A program made the translations under genes and the position numbers. The notes under the pieces were generated by a model that saw only the letters and a program-made list of their open reading frames with translations, ran no database searches and was not told the DNA's origin. A DNA stretch of 64,000 nucleotides, taken from positions 37,188,883-37,252,882 of the forward strand of contig NC_134878.1 in the NCBI RefSeq assembly GCF_041734735.1. The letters run 5' to 3'. This document shows positions 50,143 to 60,916 of the stretch, one piece after another. Position 1 is the first letter of the stretch; each line of letters opens with the position of its first letter. Source of the DNA: Babylonia areolata (lineage: Eukaryota; Mollusca; Gastropoda; Neogastropoda; Buccinidae).

Positions 50143-51163
50143 CCCTCAAAGTGCTGGATATAATAAAACATACTTACAGAAATCATGCTTAAAACAAAGG
50201 GATAGTTTGCCTCCGCTACCTGTGCTCTGATTTGGGGCATTTGTATGCTTATCAGTAAGAATAAATAGGTAAACCTATATATTTTTGGAAAGTAGAGTGA
50301 ATGAAGAATCAGATAAAAGTAAGAAAAAGGATGTACCTTGTAAGTAGTTGGAGATATTCCACAGGATATAAACAACAAATTTTGCAAACTTGTTTTCCAA
50401 AAACGTCAACCACAATGTTTATAGGTATTTTCACATCTTTTATAGAGTCAAAATCTCAAAATTGGCATTAAACTGTGCAGAAAATGTTCTGGCTGCAGAA
50501 TCATGAAATGAATATAACTGAAACAATGAAATTATAAGCACTGTATTATTTGTTTGAGACACACCCACCGACGCAACGCACGCGCACATCTACAATACTT
50601 TATGCAATCACAGGCAAAAACAGAAATAAATGTTTTCTTTTAGCTCATGTTGCTTTCAAAAGCAGCAAGAATGCTTTAAATCAAAATAATTTCCAGTTTT
50701 CTAGCTTGATTTGGTCAAGAAATCACAATAGACCCATGCCTAACCCACTTTACCACCCCTCCCCACCCCCATCACCCACCCCCCAGTTTTTTTGGCTGGA
50801 GACACAAAACTGAATGAACAACAAGCAAGCCAGCATGCCCAAGTGTCAAAATAACAAAGCCGTTTTCACCAGAATCCCTGTCAGCAAATGAATCATCACT
50901 AGTGACAAGGTCACTCATTTCCTGAGCTTTGTCAACTTCAGTGTCACTCATTGTTTACAAAAAATACGAAGATCTGGACTTATAAACTCGGTCAAAGTTT
51001 GTGCAAACACAAGCAGGGAGGCAGTAACACCAGAACGAGGCAGTTTTACGAAGGCTGCCGAGCATAGCCGTACGATGTCGGACCTTATGTAAACAGAGCC
51101 ACGATCGAGGCCCTTCGCACTTTACCGGGAAAGCCACGATCGTGGCTCATCGCGCTCTCCGGG
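50143..51163 (+). mobile_element. TTAA-flanked piggyBac-like non-autonomous element, copy 2
   Basis: This is the same 1,021-bp element at the same TTAA within the monomer (50,139-50,142 and 51,164-51,167), 6,150 bp from copy 1. By eye it differs from copy 1 at one base (gtcagcaaatg versus gtcaggaaatg). Same site and near identity indicate that it arose by duplication of a satellite segment already containing the insertion, not by a new transposition. Upstream satellite matches that flanking copy 1. Downstream satellite is similar for ~110 bp and then differs in variant type. Confidence 0.78.
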
Positions 51164-54100
51164 TTAAAACCACTGTGGCCAGTATGTATGTGAAAGACAG
51201 CCTACAAGCGTCAAAGCAAAGATAAGTGATTTTTCTGTGAAGTTGATTAATAATTTGTTATCGCGTTATTGTTTAATGTTTGAATTATTAGTAAATTAGT
51301 GAGAGGGATCAAAACTTGTCATCCCATTGTTGTTTAGTTGTTGAATTGTTAGTGAATGACAGAGAGGGCCTATAAGCGGTGCAGCACCGGCTGGGAGCGC
51401 GCGCAGATTGACCGTTGTAGTTGTGTAACACTTGGCGGACCCACCACGAGAGAAGTGTGTGTGGGCAGTATTTGAAATTGTGTATAGGGCCGAAACTGCC
51501 AGGTGTTAAAACCACTGTGGCCAGTATGTATGTGAAAGACAGCCTACAAGCGTCAAAGCAAAGATAAGTGATTTTTCTGTGAAGTTGATTAATAATTTGT
51601 TATCGCGTTATTGTTTAATGTTTGAATTATTAGTAAATTAGTGAGAGGGATCAAAACTTGTCATCCCATTGTTGTTTAGTTGTTGAATTGTTAGTGAATG
51701 ACAGAGAGGGCCTATAAGCGGTGCAGCACCGGCTGGGAGCGCGCGCAGATTGACCGTTGTAGTTGTGTAACACTTGGCGGACCCACCACGAGAGAAGTGT
51801 GTGTGGGCAGTATTTGAAATTGTGTATAGGGCCGAAACTGCCAAGTGTTAAAACCACTGTGGCCAGTATGTATGTGAAAGACAGCCTACAAGCGTCAAAG
51901 CAAAGATAAGTGATTTTTCTGTGAAGTTGATTAATAATTTGTTATCGCGTTATTGTTTAATGTTTGAATTATTAGTAAATTAGTGAGAGGGATCAAAACT
52001 TGTCATCCCATTGCTGTTCAGTTGTTGAATTGTTAGTGAAGGACAGAGAGGGCCTACAGGCGGTGCAGCACCGGCTGGGAGCACGCGCAGTTTGACCGTT
52101 GTAGTTATGTAACGCTTGGCGGACCCTACCACGACAGAGGTGTGTGTGGGCAGTATTTGAAATTGTGTATGGGGCCGAAACTGCCCGGTGTTAAAACCAC
52201 TGTGGCCAGTATGTATGTGAAAGACAGCCTACAAGCGTCAAAGCAAAGATAAGTGATTTTTCTGTGAAGTTGATTAATAATTTTATCGCGTTATTGTTTA
52301 ATGTTTGAATTATTAGTAAATTATTGAGAGGGCTCAAAACTTGTTATCCCATTGCTGTTCAGTTGTTGAATTGTTAGTGAAGGACAGAGAGGGCCTACAG
52401 GTGGTGCAGCACCGGCTGGGAGCGCGCGCAGTTTGACCGTTGTTGTTATGTAACGCTTGGCGGACCTACCACGACAGAGGTGTGTGTGGGCAGTATTTGA
52501 AATTGTGTATAGGGCCGAAACTGCCAAGTGTTAAAACCACTGTGGCCAGTATGTATGTGAAAGACAGCCTACAAGCGTCAAAGCAAAGATAAGTGATTTT
52601 TCTGTGAAGTTGATTAATAATTTGTTATCGCGTTATTGTTTAATGTTTGAATTATTAGTAAATTAGTGAGAGGGATCAAAACTTGTCATCCCATTGTTGT
52701 TTAGTTGTTGAATTGTTAGTGAATGACAGAGAGGGCCTATAAGCGGTGCAGCACCGGCTGGGAGCGCGCGCAGATTGACCGTTGTAGTTGTGTAACACTT
52801 GGCGGACCCACCACGAGAGAAGTGTGTGTGGGCAGTATTTGAAATTGTGTATAGGGCCGAAACTGCCAAGTGTTAAAACCACTGTGGCCAGTATGTATGT
52901 GAAAGACAGCCTACAAGCGTCAAAGCAAAGATAAGTGATTTTTCTGTGAAGTTGATTAATAATTTGTTATCGCGTTATTGTTTAATGTTTGAATTATTAG
53001 TAAATTAGTGAGAGGGATCAAAACTTGTCATCCCATTGTTGTTTAGTTGTTGAATTGTTAGTGAATGACAGAGAGGGCCTATAAGCGGTGCAGCACCGGC
53101 TGGGAGCGCGCGCAGATTGACCGTTGTAGTTGTGTAACACTTGGCGGACCCACCACGAGAGAAGTGTGTGTGGGCAGTATTTGAAATTGTGTATAGGGCC
53201 GAAACTGCCAAGTGTTAAAACCACTGTGGCCAGTATGTATGTGAAAGACAGCCTACAAGCGTCAAAGCAAAGATAAGTGATTTTTCTGTGAAGTTGATTA
53301 ATAATTTGTTATCGCGTTATTGTTTAATGTTTGAATTATTAGTAAATTAGTGAGAGGGATCAAAACTTGTCATCCCATTGTTGTTTAGTTGTTGAATTGT
53401 TAGTGAATGACAGAGAGGGCCTATAAGCGGTGCAGCACCGGCTGGGAGCGCGCGCAGATTGACCGTTGTAGTTGTGTAACACTTGGCGGACCCACCACGA
53501 GAGAAGTGTGTGTGGGCAGTATTTGAAATTGTGTATAGGGCCGAAACTGCCAAGTGTTAAAACCACTGTGGCCAGTATGTATGTGAAAGACAGCCTACAA
53601 GCGTCAAAGCAAAGATAAGTGATTTTTCTGTGAAGTTGATTAATAATTTGTTATCGCGTTATTGTTTAATGTTTGAATTATTAGTAAATTAGTGAGAGGG
53701 ATCAAAACTTGTCATCCCATTGTTGTTTAGTTGTTGAATTGTTAGTGAATGACAGAGAGGGCCTATAAGCGGTGCAGCACCGGCTGGGAGCGCGCGCAGA
53801 TTGACCGTTGTAGTTGTGTAACACTTGGCGGACCCACCACGAGAGAAGTGTGTGTGGGCAGTATTTGAAATTGTGTATAGGGCCGAAACTGCCAAGTGTT
53901 AAAACCACTGTGGCCAGTATGTATGTGAAAGACAGCCTACAAGCGTCAAAGCAAAGATAAGTGATTTTTCTGTGAAGTTGATTAATAATTTGTTATCGCG
54001 TTATTGTTTAATGTTTGAATTATTAGTAAATTAGTGAGAGGGATCAAAACTTGTCATCCCATTGTTGTTTAGTTGTTGAATTGTTAGTGAATGACAGAGA

Positions 54101-57100
54101 GGGCCTATAAGCGGTGCAGCACCGGCTGGGAGCGCGCGCAGATTGACCGTTGTAGTTGTGTAACACTTGGCGGACCCACCACGAGAGAAGTGTGTGTGGG
54201 CAGTATTTGAAATTGTGTATAGGGCCGAAACTGCCAAGTGTTAAAACCACTGTGGCCAGTATGTATGTGAAAGACAGCCTACAAGCGTCAAAGCAAAGAT
54301 AAGTGATTTTTCTGTGAAGTTGATTAATAATTTGTTATCGCGTTATTGTTTAATGTTTGAATTATTAGTAAATTAGTGAGAGGGATCAAAACTTGTCATC
54401 CCATTGTTGTTTAGTTGTTGAATTGTTAGTGAATGACAGAGAGGGCCTATAAGCGGTGCAGCACCGGCTGGGAGCGCGCGCAGATTGACCGTTGTAGTTG
54501 TGTAACACTTGGCGGACCCACCACGAGAGAAGTGTGTGTGGGCAGTATTTGAAATTGTGTATAGGGCCGAAACTGCCAAGTGTTAAAACCACTGTGGCCA
54601 GTATGTATGTGAAAGACAGCCTACAAGCGTCAAAGCAAAGATAAGTGATTTTTCTGTGAAGTTGATTAATAATTTGTTATCGCGTTATTGTTTAATGTTT
54701 GAATTATTAGTAAATTAGTGAGAGGGATCAAAACTTGTCATCCCATTGTTGTTTAGTTGTTGAATTGTTAGTGAATGACAGAGAGGGCCTATAAGCGGTG
54801 CAGCACCGGCTGGGAGCGCGCGCAGATTGACCGTTGTAGTTGTGTAACACTTGGCGGACCCACCACGAGAGAAGTGTGTGTGGGCAGTATTTGAAATTGT
54901 GTATAGGGCCGAAACTGCCAAGTGTTAAAACCACTGTGGCCAGTATGTATGTGAAAGACAGCCTACAAGCGTCAAAGCAAAGATAAGTGATTTTTCTGTG
55001 AAGTTGATTAATAATTTGTTATCGCGTTATTGTTTAATGTTTGAATTATTAGTAAATTAGTGAGAGGGATCAAAACTTGTCATCCCATTGTTGTTTAGTT
55101 GTTGAATTGTTAGTGAATGACAGAGAGGGCCTATAAGCGGTGCAGCACCGGCTGGGAGCGCGCGCAGATTGACCGTTGTAGTTGTGTAACACTTGGCGGA
55201 CCCACCACGAGAGAAGTGTGTGTGGGCAGTATTTGAAATTGTGTATAGGGCCGAAACTGCCAAGTGTTAAAACCACTGTGGCCAGTATGTATGTGAAAGA
55301 CAGCCTACAAGCGTCAAAGCAAAGATAAGTGATTTTTCTGTGAAGTTGATTAATAATTTGTTATCGCGTTATTGTTTAATGTTTGAATTATTAGTAAATT
55401 AGTGAGAGGGATCAAAACTTGTCATCCCATTGTTGTTTAGTTGTTGAATTGTTAGTGAATGACAGAGAGGGCCTATAAGCGGTGCAGCACCGGCTGGGAG
55501 CGCGCGCAGATTGACCGTTGTAGTTGTGTAACACTTGGCGGACCCACCACGAGAGAAGTGTGTGTGGGCAGTATTTGAAATTGTGTATAGGGCCGAAACT
55601 GCCAAGTGTTAAAACCACTGTGGCCAGTATGTATGTGAAAGACAGCCTACAAGCGTCAAAGCAAAGATAAGTGATTTTTCTGTGAAGTTGATTAATAATT
55701 TGTTATCGCGTTATTGTTTAATGCTTGAATTATTAGTAAATTAGTGAGAGGGATCAAAACTTGTCATCCCATTGTTGTTTAGTTGTTGAATTGTTAGTGA
55801 ATGACAGAGAGGGCCTATAAGCGGTGCAGCACCGGCTGGGAGCGCGCGCAGATTGACCGTTGTAGTTGTGTAACACTTGGCGGACCCACCACGAGAGAAG
55901 TGTGTGTGGGCAGTATTTGAAATTGTGTATAGGGCCGAAACTGCCAAGTGTTAAAACCACTGTGGCCAGTATGTATGTGAAAGACAGCCTACAAGCGTCA
56001 AAGCAAAGATAAGTGATTTTTCTGTGAAGTTGATTAATAATTTGTTATCGCGTTATTGTTTAATGTTTGAATTATTAGTAAATTAGTGAGAGGGATCAAA
56101 ACTTGTCATCCCATTGTTGTTTAGTTGTTGAATTGTTAGTGAATGACAGAGAGGGCCTATAAGCGGTGCAGCACCGGCTGGGAGCGCGCGCAGATTGACC
56201 GTTGTAGTTGTGTAACACTTGGCGGACCCACCACGAGAGAAGTGTGTGTGGGCAGTATTTGAAATTGTGTATAGGGCCGAAACTGCAAGTGTTAAAACCA
56301 CTGTGGCCAGTATGTATGTGAAAGACAGCCTACAAGCGTCAAAGCAAAGATAAGTGATTTTTCTGTGAAGTTGATTAATAATTTGTTATCGCGTTATTGT
56401 TTAATGTTTGAATTATTAGTAAATTAGTGAGAGGGATCAAAACTTGTCATCCCATTGTTGTTTAGTTGTTGAATTGTTAGTGAATGACAGAGAGGGCCTA
56501 TAAGCGGTGCAGCACCGGCTGGGAGCGCGCGCAGATTGACCGTTGTAGTTGTGTAACACTTGGCGGACCCACCACGAGAGAAGTGTGTGTGGGCAGTATT
56601 TGAAATTGTGTATAGGGCCGAAACTGCCAAGTGTTAAAACCACTGTGGCCAGTATGTATGTGAAAGACAGCCTACAAGCGTCAAAGCAAAGATAAGTGAT
56701 TTTTCTGTGAAGTTGATTAATAATTTGTTATCGCGTTATTGTTTAATGTTTGAATTATTAGTAAATTAGTGAGAGGGATCAAAACTTGTCATCCCATTGT
56801 TGTTTAGTTGTTGAATTGTTAGTGAATGACAGAGAGGGCCTATAAGCGGTGCAGCACCGGCTGGGAGCGCGCGCAGATTGACCGTTGTAGTTGTGTAACA
56901 CTTGGCGGACCCACCACGAGAGAAGTGTGTGTGGGCAGTATTTGAAATTGTGTATAGGGCCGAAACTGCCAAGTGTTAAAACCACTGTGGCCAGTATGTA
57001 TGTGAAAGACAGCCTACAAGCGTCAAAGCAAAGATAAGTGATTTTTCTGTGAAGTTGATTAATAATTTGTTATCGCGTTATTGTTTAATGTTTGAATTAT

Positions 57101-58767
57101 TAGTAAATTAGTGAGAGGGATCAAAACTTGTCATCCCATTGTTGTTTAGTTGTTGAATTGTTAGTGAATGACAGAGAGGGCCTATAAGCGGTGCAGCACC
57201 AGGCTGGGAGCGCGCGCAGATTGACCGTTGTAGTTGTGTAACACTTGGCGGACCCACCACGAGAGAAGTGTGTGTGGGCAGTATTTGAAATTGTGTATAG
57301 GGCCGAAACTGCCAAGTGTTAAAACCACTGTGGCCAGTATGTATGTGAAAGACAGCCTACAAGCGTCAAAGCAAAGATAAGTGATTTTTCTGTGAAGTTG
57401 ATTAATAATTGTTATCGCGTTATTGTTTAATGTTTGAATTATTAGTAAATTAGTGAGAGGGATCAAAACTTGTCATCCCATTGTTGTTTAGTTGTTGAAT
57501 TGTTAGTGAATGACAGAGAGGGCCTATAAGCGGTGCAGCACCGGCTGGGAGCGCGCGCAGATTGACCGTTGTAGTTGTGTAACACTTGGCGGACCCACCA
57601 CGAGAGAAGTGTGTGTGGGCAGTATTTGAAATTGTGTATAGGGCCGAAACTGCCAAGTGTTAAAACCACTGTGGCCAGTATGTATGTGAAAGACAGCCTA
57701 CAAGCGTCAAAGCAAAGATAAGTGATTTTTCTGTGAAGTTGATTAATAATTTGTTATCGCGTTATTGTTTAATGTTTGAATTATTAGTAAATTAGTGAGA
57801 GGGATCAAAACTTGTCATCCCATTGTTGTTTAGTTGTTGAATTGTTAGTGAATGACAGAGAGGGCCTATAAGCGGTGCAGCACCGGCTGGGAGCGCGCGC
57901 AGATTGACCGTTGTAGTTGTGTAACACTTGGCGGACCCACCACGAGAGAAGTGTGTGTGGGCAGTATTTGAAATTGTGTATAGGGCCGAAACTGCCAAGT
58001 GTTAAAACCACTGTGGCCAGTATGTATGTGAAAGACAGCCTACAAGCGTCAAAGCAAAGATAAGTGATTTTTCTGTGAAGTTGATTAATAATTTGTTATC
58101 GCGTTATTGTTTAATGTTTGAATTATTAGTAAATTAGTGAGAGGGATCAAAACTTGTCATCCCATTGTTGTTTAGTTGTTGAATTGTTAGTGAATGACAG
58201 AGAGGGCCTATAAGCGGTGCAGCACCGGCTGGGAGCGCGCGCAGATTGACCGTTGTAGTTGTGTAACACTTGGCGGACCCACCACGAGAGAAGTGTGTGT
58301 GGGCAGTATTTGAAATTGTGTATAGGGCCGAAACTGCCAAGTGTTAAAACCACTGTGGCCAGTATGTATGTGAAAGACAGCCTACAAGCGTCAAAGCAAA
58401 GATAAGTGATTTTTCTGTGAAGTTGATTAATAATTTGTTATCGCGTTATTGTTTAATGTTTGAATTATTAGTAAATTATTGAGAGGGATCAAAATTTGTC
58501 ATCCCATGGTGTTCAGTTGTTGAATTGTTAGTGAAGGACAGAGAGGGCCTACAGGCGGTGCAGCACCGGCTGGGAGCGCGCGCCGTTTGACCGTTGTAGT
58601 TATGTAATGCTTGGCGGACCTACCACGACAGAGGTGTGTGTGGGCAGTATTTGAAATTGTGTATGGGGCCGAAACTGCCCGGTGTTAAAACCACTGTGGC
58701 CAGTATGTATGTGAAAGACAGCCTACAGGCGTCAAAGCAAAGATAAGTGATTTTTCTGTGAAGTTGA
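51164..58767 (-). repeat. Right satellite array, segment 3
   Basis: About 22 monomers. Two early copies (around 51,309 and 51,650) already belong to the variant type that dominates later: attgttgtttag, ctataagcgg, aacacttggcggaccc. Two monomers of the older type follow, and then the uniform block 52,531-58,342. The final ~1.2 monomers (58,343-58,767) revert to an older variant type. The segment ends at the TTAA where transposon copy 3 is inserted. Confidence 0.93.
52531..58342 (-). repeat. Block of 17 nearly identical 342-bp monomers
   Basis: Seventeen consecutive monomers repeat at 342 bp, with only isolated differences seen: atgcttgaa near 55,722; a missing base near 56,286; an added base near 57,199; a missing base near 57,409. 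This is the most uniform part of the right array and presumably its youngest expansion. Two overlapping minus-strand frames of 68 codons are open in almost every monomer, but only because the DNA is identical. Confidence 0.93.
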
Positions 58768-58771
58768 TTAA

Positions 58772-59638
58772 CCCTCAAAGTGCTGGATATAATAAAACAT
58801 ACTTACAGAAATCATGCTTAAAACAAAGGGATAGTTTGCCTCCGCTACCTGTGCTCTGATTTGGGGCATTTGTATGCTTATCAGTAAGAATAAATAGGTA
58901 AACCTATACATTTTTGGAAAGTAGAGTGAATGAAGAATCAGATAAAAGTAAGAAAAAGGCTGTACCTTGTAAGTAGTTGGAGATATTCCACAGGATATAA
59001 ACAACAAATTTTGCAAACTTGTTTTCCAAAAACGTCAACTACAATGTTTATAGGTATTTTCACATCTTTTACAGAGTCAAAATCTCAAAATTGGCATTAA
59101 ACTGTGCAGAAAATGTTCTGGTTGCAGAATCATGAAATGAATATAACTGAAACAATGAAATTATAAGCACTGTATTATTTGTTTCAGACACACCCACCGA
59201 CGCCACGCACACGCACATCTACAATACTTTATGCAATCACAGGCAAAAACAGAAATAAATGTTTTCTTTTAGCTCATGTTGCTTTCAAAAGCAGCAAGAA
59301 TGCTTTAAATCAAAATAATTTCCAGTTTTCTAGCTTGATTTGGTCAAGAAATCGCAATAAACCCATGCCTAACCCACTTTACCACCCCTCCCCACCCCCA
59401 TCACCCACCCCCCAGTTTTTGTGGCTGGAGACACAAAACTGAATGAACAACAAGCAAGCCAGCATGCCCAAGTGTCAAAATAACAAAGCCGTTTTCATCA
59501 GAATCCCTGTTAGCAAATGAATCATCACTAGTGACAAGGTCACTCATTTCCTGAGCTTTGTCAACTTCAGTGTCACTCATTGTTTACAAAAAATACGAAG
59601 ATCTGGACTTATAAACTCGGTCAAAGTTTGTGCAAACA
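58772..59638 (+). mobile_element. TTAA-flanked piggyBac-like element, copy 3 (3'-incomplete)
   Basis: The first 867 bp of the element follow a different TTAA of the satellite (58,768-58,771, in the gttgattaa motif), so this is an independent insertion. It aligns without indels to 43,993-44,859 and differs at about 14 positions by eye (~1.6%). The last 154 bp, including the palindrome and the ggg-TTAA end, are missing. The sequence switches after tgcaaaca to a SINE-like element, and the rest is not found beyond it. This junction is also the right boundary of the satellite array. Confidence 0.78.
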
Positions 59639-59866
59639 GTTTCAGTTTCAGTTTCAGTAGCTCAAGGAGGCGTCACTGCGTTCGGACAAAACCATATACG
59701 CTACACCACATCTGCCAAGCCAAGCAGATGCCTGACCAGCAGCGTAAGCCAACGCGCTTAGTCACGCCTTGAAAAAAAAAAAAACACACACAAAAAAACA
59801 ACAACAACAACAAAAAATCAAAAAAACAAAACAAACAAAAACAAAACAAAGAAAACAAACAAACGG
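59639..59866 (+). mobile_element. SINE-like element with A-rich tail
   Basis: The element begins with tandem gtttca repeats, followed by tagctcaaggagg, which resembles a tRNA-type internal A box. A body of ~110 bp holds a 7-bp stem (catctgc/gcagatg). It ends in gccttg and a long A-rich tail (59,772-59,866), first pure A and then A with C interruptions. Short length, a possible Pol III A box and a 3' A tail fit a SINE. A good B box at the usual distance is not seen. From memory the body resembles a dispersed repeat of marine gastropods. It directly abuts the truncated transposon copy 3, and no clear target-site duplication is visible. Confidence 0.6.
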
Positions 59867-60095
59867 GGGAATAAATAATAGATAAGCTTGCATAAATAAA
59901 TAAATAATAATTATAATATAGAAAAAGGTAGTAGTAATAATATTAGTAATACTAATAAAATGATAATAATAAAATATAAATAAATAAGACAACAATGGTG
60001 ATAAATAAGCGAATAAATGTAAAACATGAAGACACACATTCACACATACACCCACACATGCATAACAGAAATGCACCAAACATGCAGTTTCACAG
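59867..60095. other. A/T-rich low-complexity spacer
   Basis: A/T-rich sequence with runs of aataaata and ataata, then an unremarkable stretch with scattered cacaca. No gene, RNA or transposon end is recognisable. The start may be a degraded continuation of the SINE tail. Confidence 0.6.
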
Positions 60096-60338
60096 ATATG
60101 AAAGCACAGTCAAATACATATAAACGTACATGAGCTCCAACACACACACACACACACACACACACAATACCTTGCACCTCCTCTACCCCCCTCCTCCACA
60201 CACTCATTTCTAGTCTGAGTATCGCAGCTTCCACGACACACACACACACACACAAACACACACTCACAGAGATGAACACTTACTTGTACAAGCACATATG
60301 AAAGCACAGTCAAATACATATAAACGTACATGAGCTCC

Positions 60339-60375
<37 letters not shown>

Positions 60376-60508
60376 TACCTTGCACCTCCTCTACCCCCTC
60401 CTCCACACACTCATTTCTAGTCTACGTATCACAGCTTCCACGGCACACACACACACACACACACACAAACACATACTCACAGAGAAGAACACTTACTTGT
60501 ACAAGCAC
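60096..60508. repeat. 200-bp tandem duplication carrying CA microsatellites
   Basis: The sequence from atatgaaagcacagtc to acttgtacaagcaca occurs twice in tandem (60,096-60,295 and 60,296-~60,508). Each copy contains two CA tracts, a shared cttgcacctcctctacccc block and a cagcttccac block. The second copy is ~13 bp longer because its CA tracts are longer (for example 60,341-60,374 versus 60,141-60,167). Apart from CA length only a few substitutions separate the copies. Confidence 0.88.
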
Positions 60509-60559
60509 ACACACATACGCCCATATATCCCACCCCCAACCCCACACACGTACATACAA

Positions 60560-60561
<2 letters not shown>

Positions 60562-60610
<49 letters not shown>
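60562..60610. repeat. (TA)n microsatellite
   Basis: An uninterrupted TA dinucleotide tract of about 49 bp, preceded by cacacgtacataca and followed by cgttcc. The flanking 60,611-60,704 is C-rich and otherwise featureless. Frames reading through this tract encode only alternating residues and are not genes. Confidence 0.97.
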
Positions 60611-60611
<1 letters not shown>

Positions 60612-60701
60612 GTTCCAATATCCTGTTGCTCCCACAGTGTAGGCATGCATACACTCACATACCTCATCCTCTATCCCACCTCCCCCCGCACTCCCACCTC
60701 C

Positions 60702-60704
<3 letters not shown>

Positions 60705-60734
<30 letters not shown>
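60705..60734. repeat. (CA)n microsatellite
   Basis: A ~30-bp CA tract after a C-rich stretch. It lies ~180 bp downstream of the LINE stop codon when read on the minus strand, where it appears as (TG)n. A looser CA-rich stretch at 60,795-60,840 lies even closer to the LINE stop. Confidence 0.95.
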
Positions 60735-60737
<3 letters not shown>

Positions 60738-60916
60738 CTCTCCTGACACTTGTGTACACTTTCACTCTCGCGCATTCACAAATGCACTCAAAAGCACAGA
60801 CCCACACATACACACAAACACACACATACACACACGCACAGAGGCTGCCACTGACTGGCCGCAAGAGGGATGGGAAAAGATCTCTGATGCCAAGAATGTG
60901 ACGTCTAGTGTGTTGC
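60735..60916 (-). other. Probable LINE 3' untranslated region and tail
   Basis: Read on the minus strand, ~75 bp of non-repetitive sequence follow the LINE stop codon (60,919-60,917). The sequence then becomes TG-rich from ~60,840 (gtgcgtgtgtgtatgtg). No poly(A) or AATAAA signal is seen. Several LINE clades end in short tandem repeats, so the TG-rich stretch may be the element's 3' tail. Alternatively the element may have inserted into a pre-existing CA microsatellite. The exact 3' end cannot be fixed from one copy. Confidence 0.5.

Noticed and set aside
52663-58353. Repeated 68-codon minus-strand frames in each 342-bp monomer
   Set aside because: Two overlapping frames are both open in the same DNA, and their copies are identical because the monomers are identical. 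Older monomers do not preserve either protein.
59639-59771. tRNA gene at the SINE-like element
   Set aside because: Only an A-box-like motif is present. There is no B box at tRNA spacing and no cloverleaf, and an A-rich tail follows.
59673-60901. Open frames through the CA, TA and A-rich tracts
   Set aside because: Products are dinucleotide-repeat translations (alternating T-H, V-C or Y-I residues). They exist in several frames and both strands at once.
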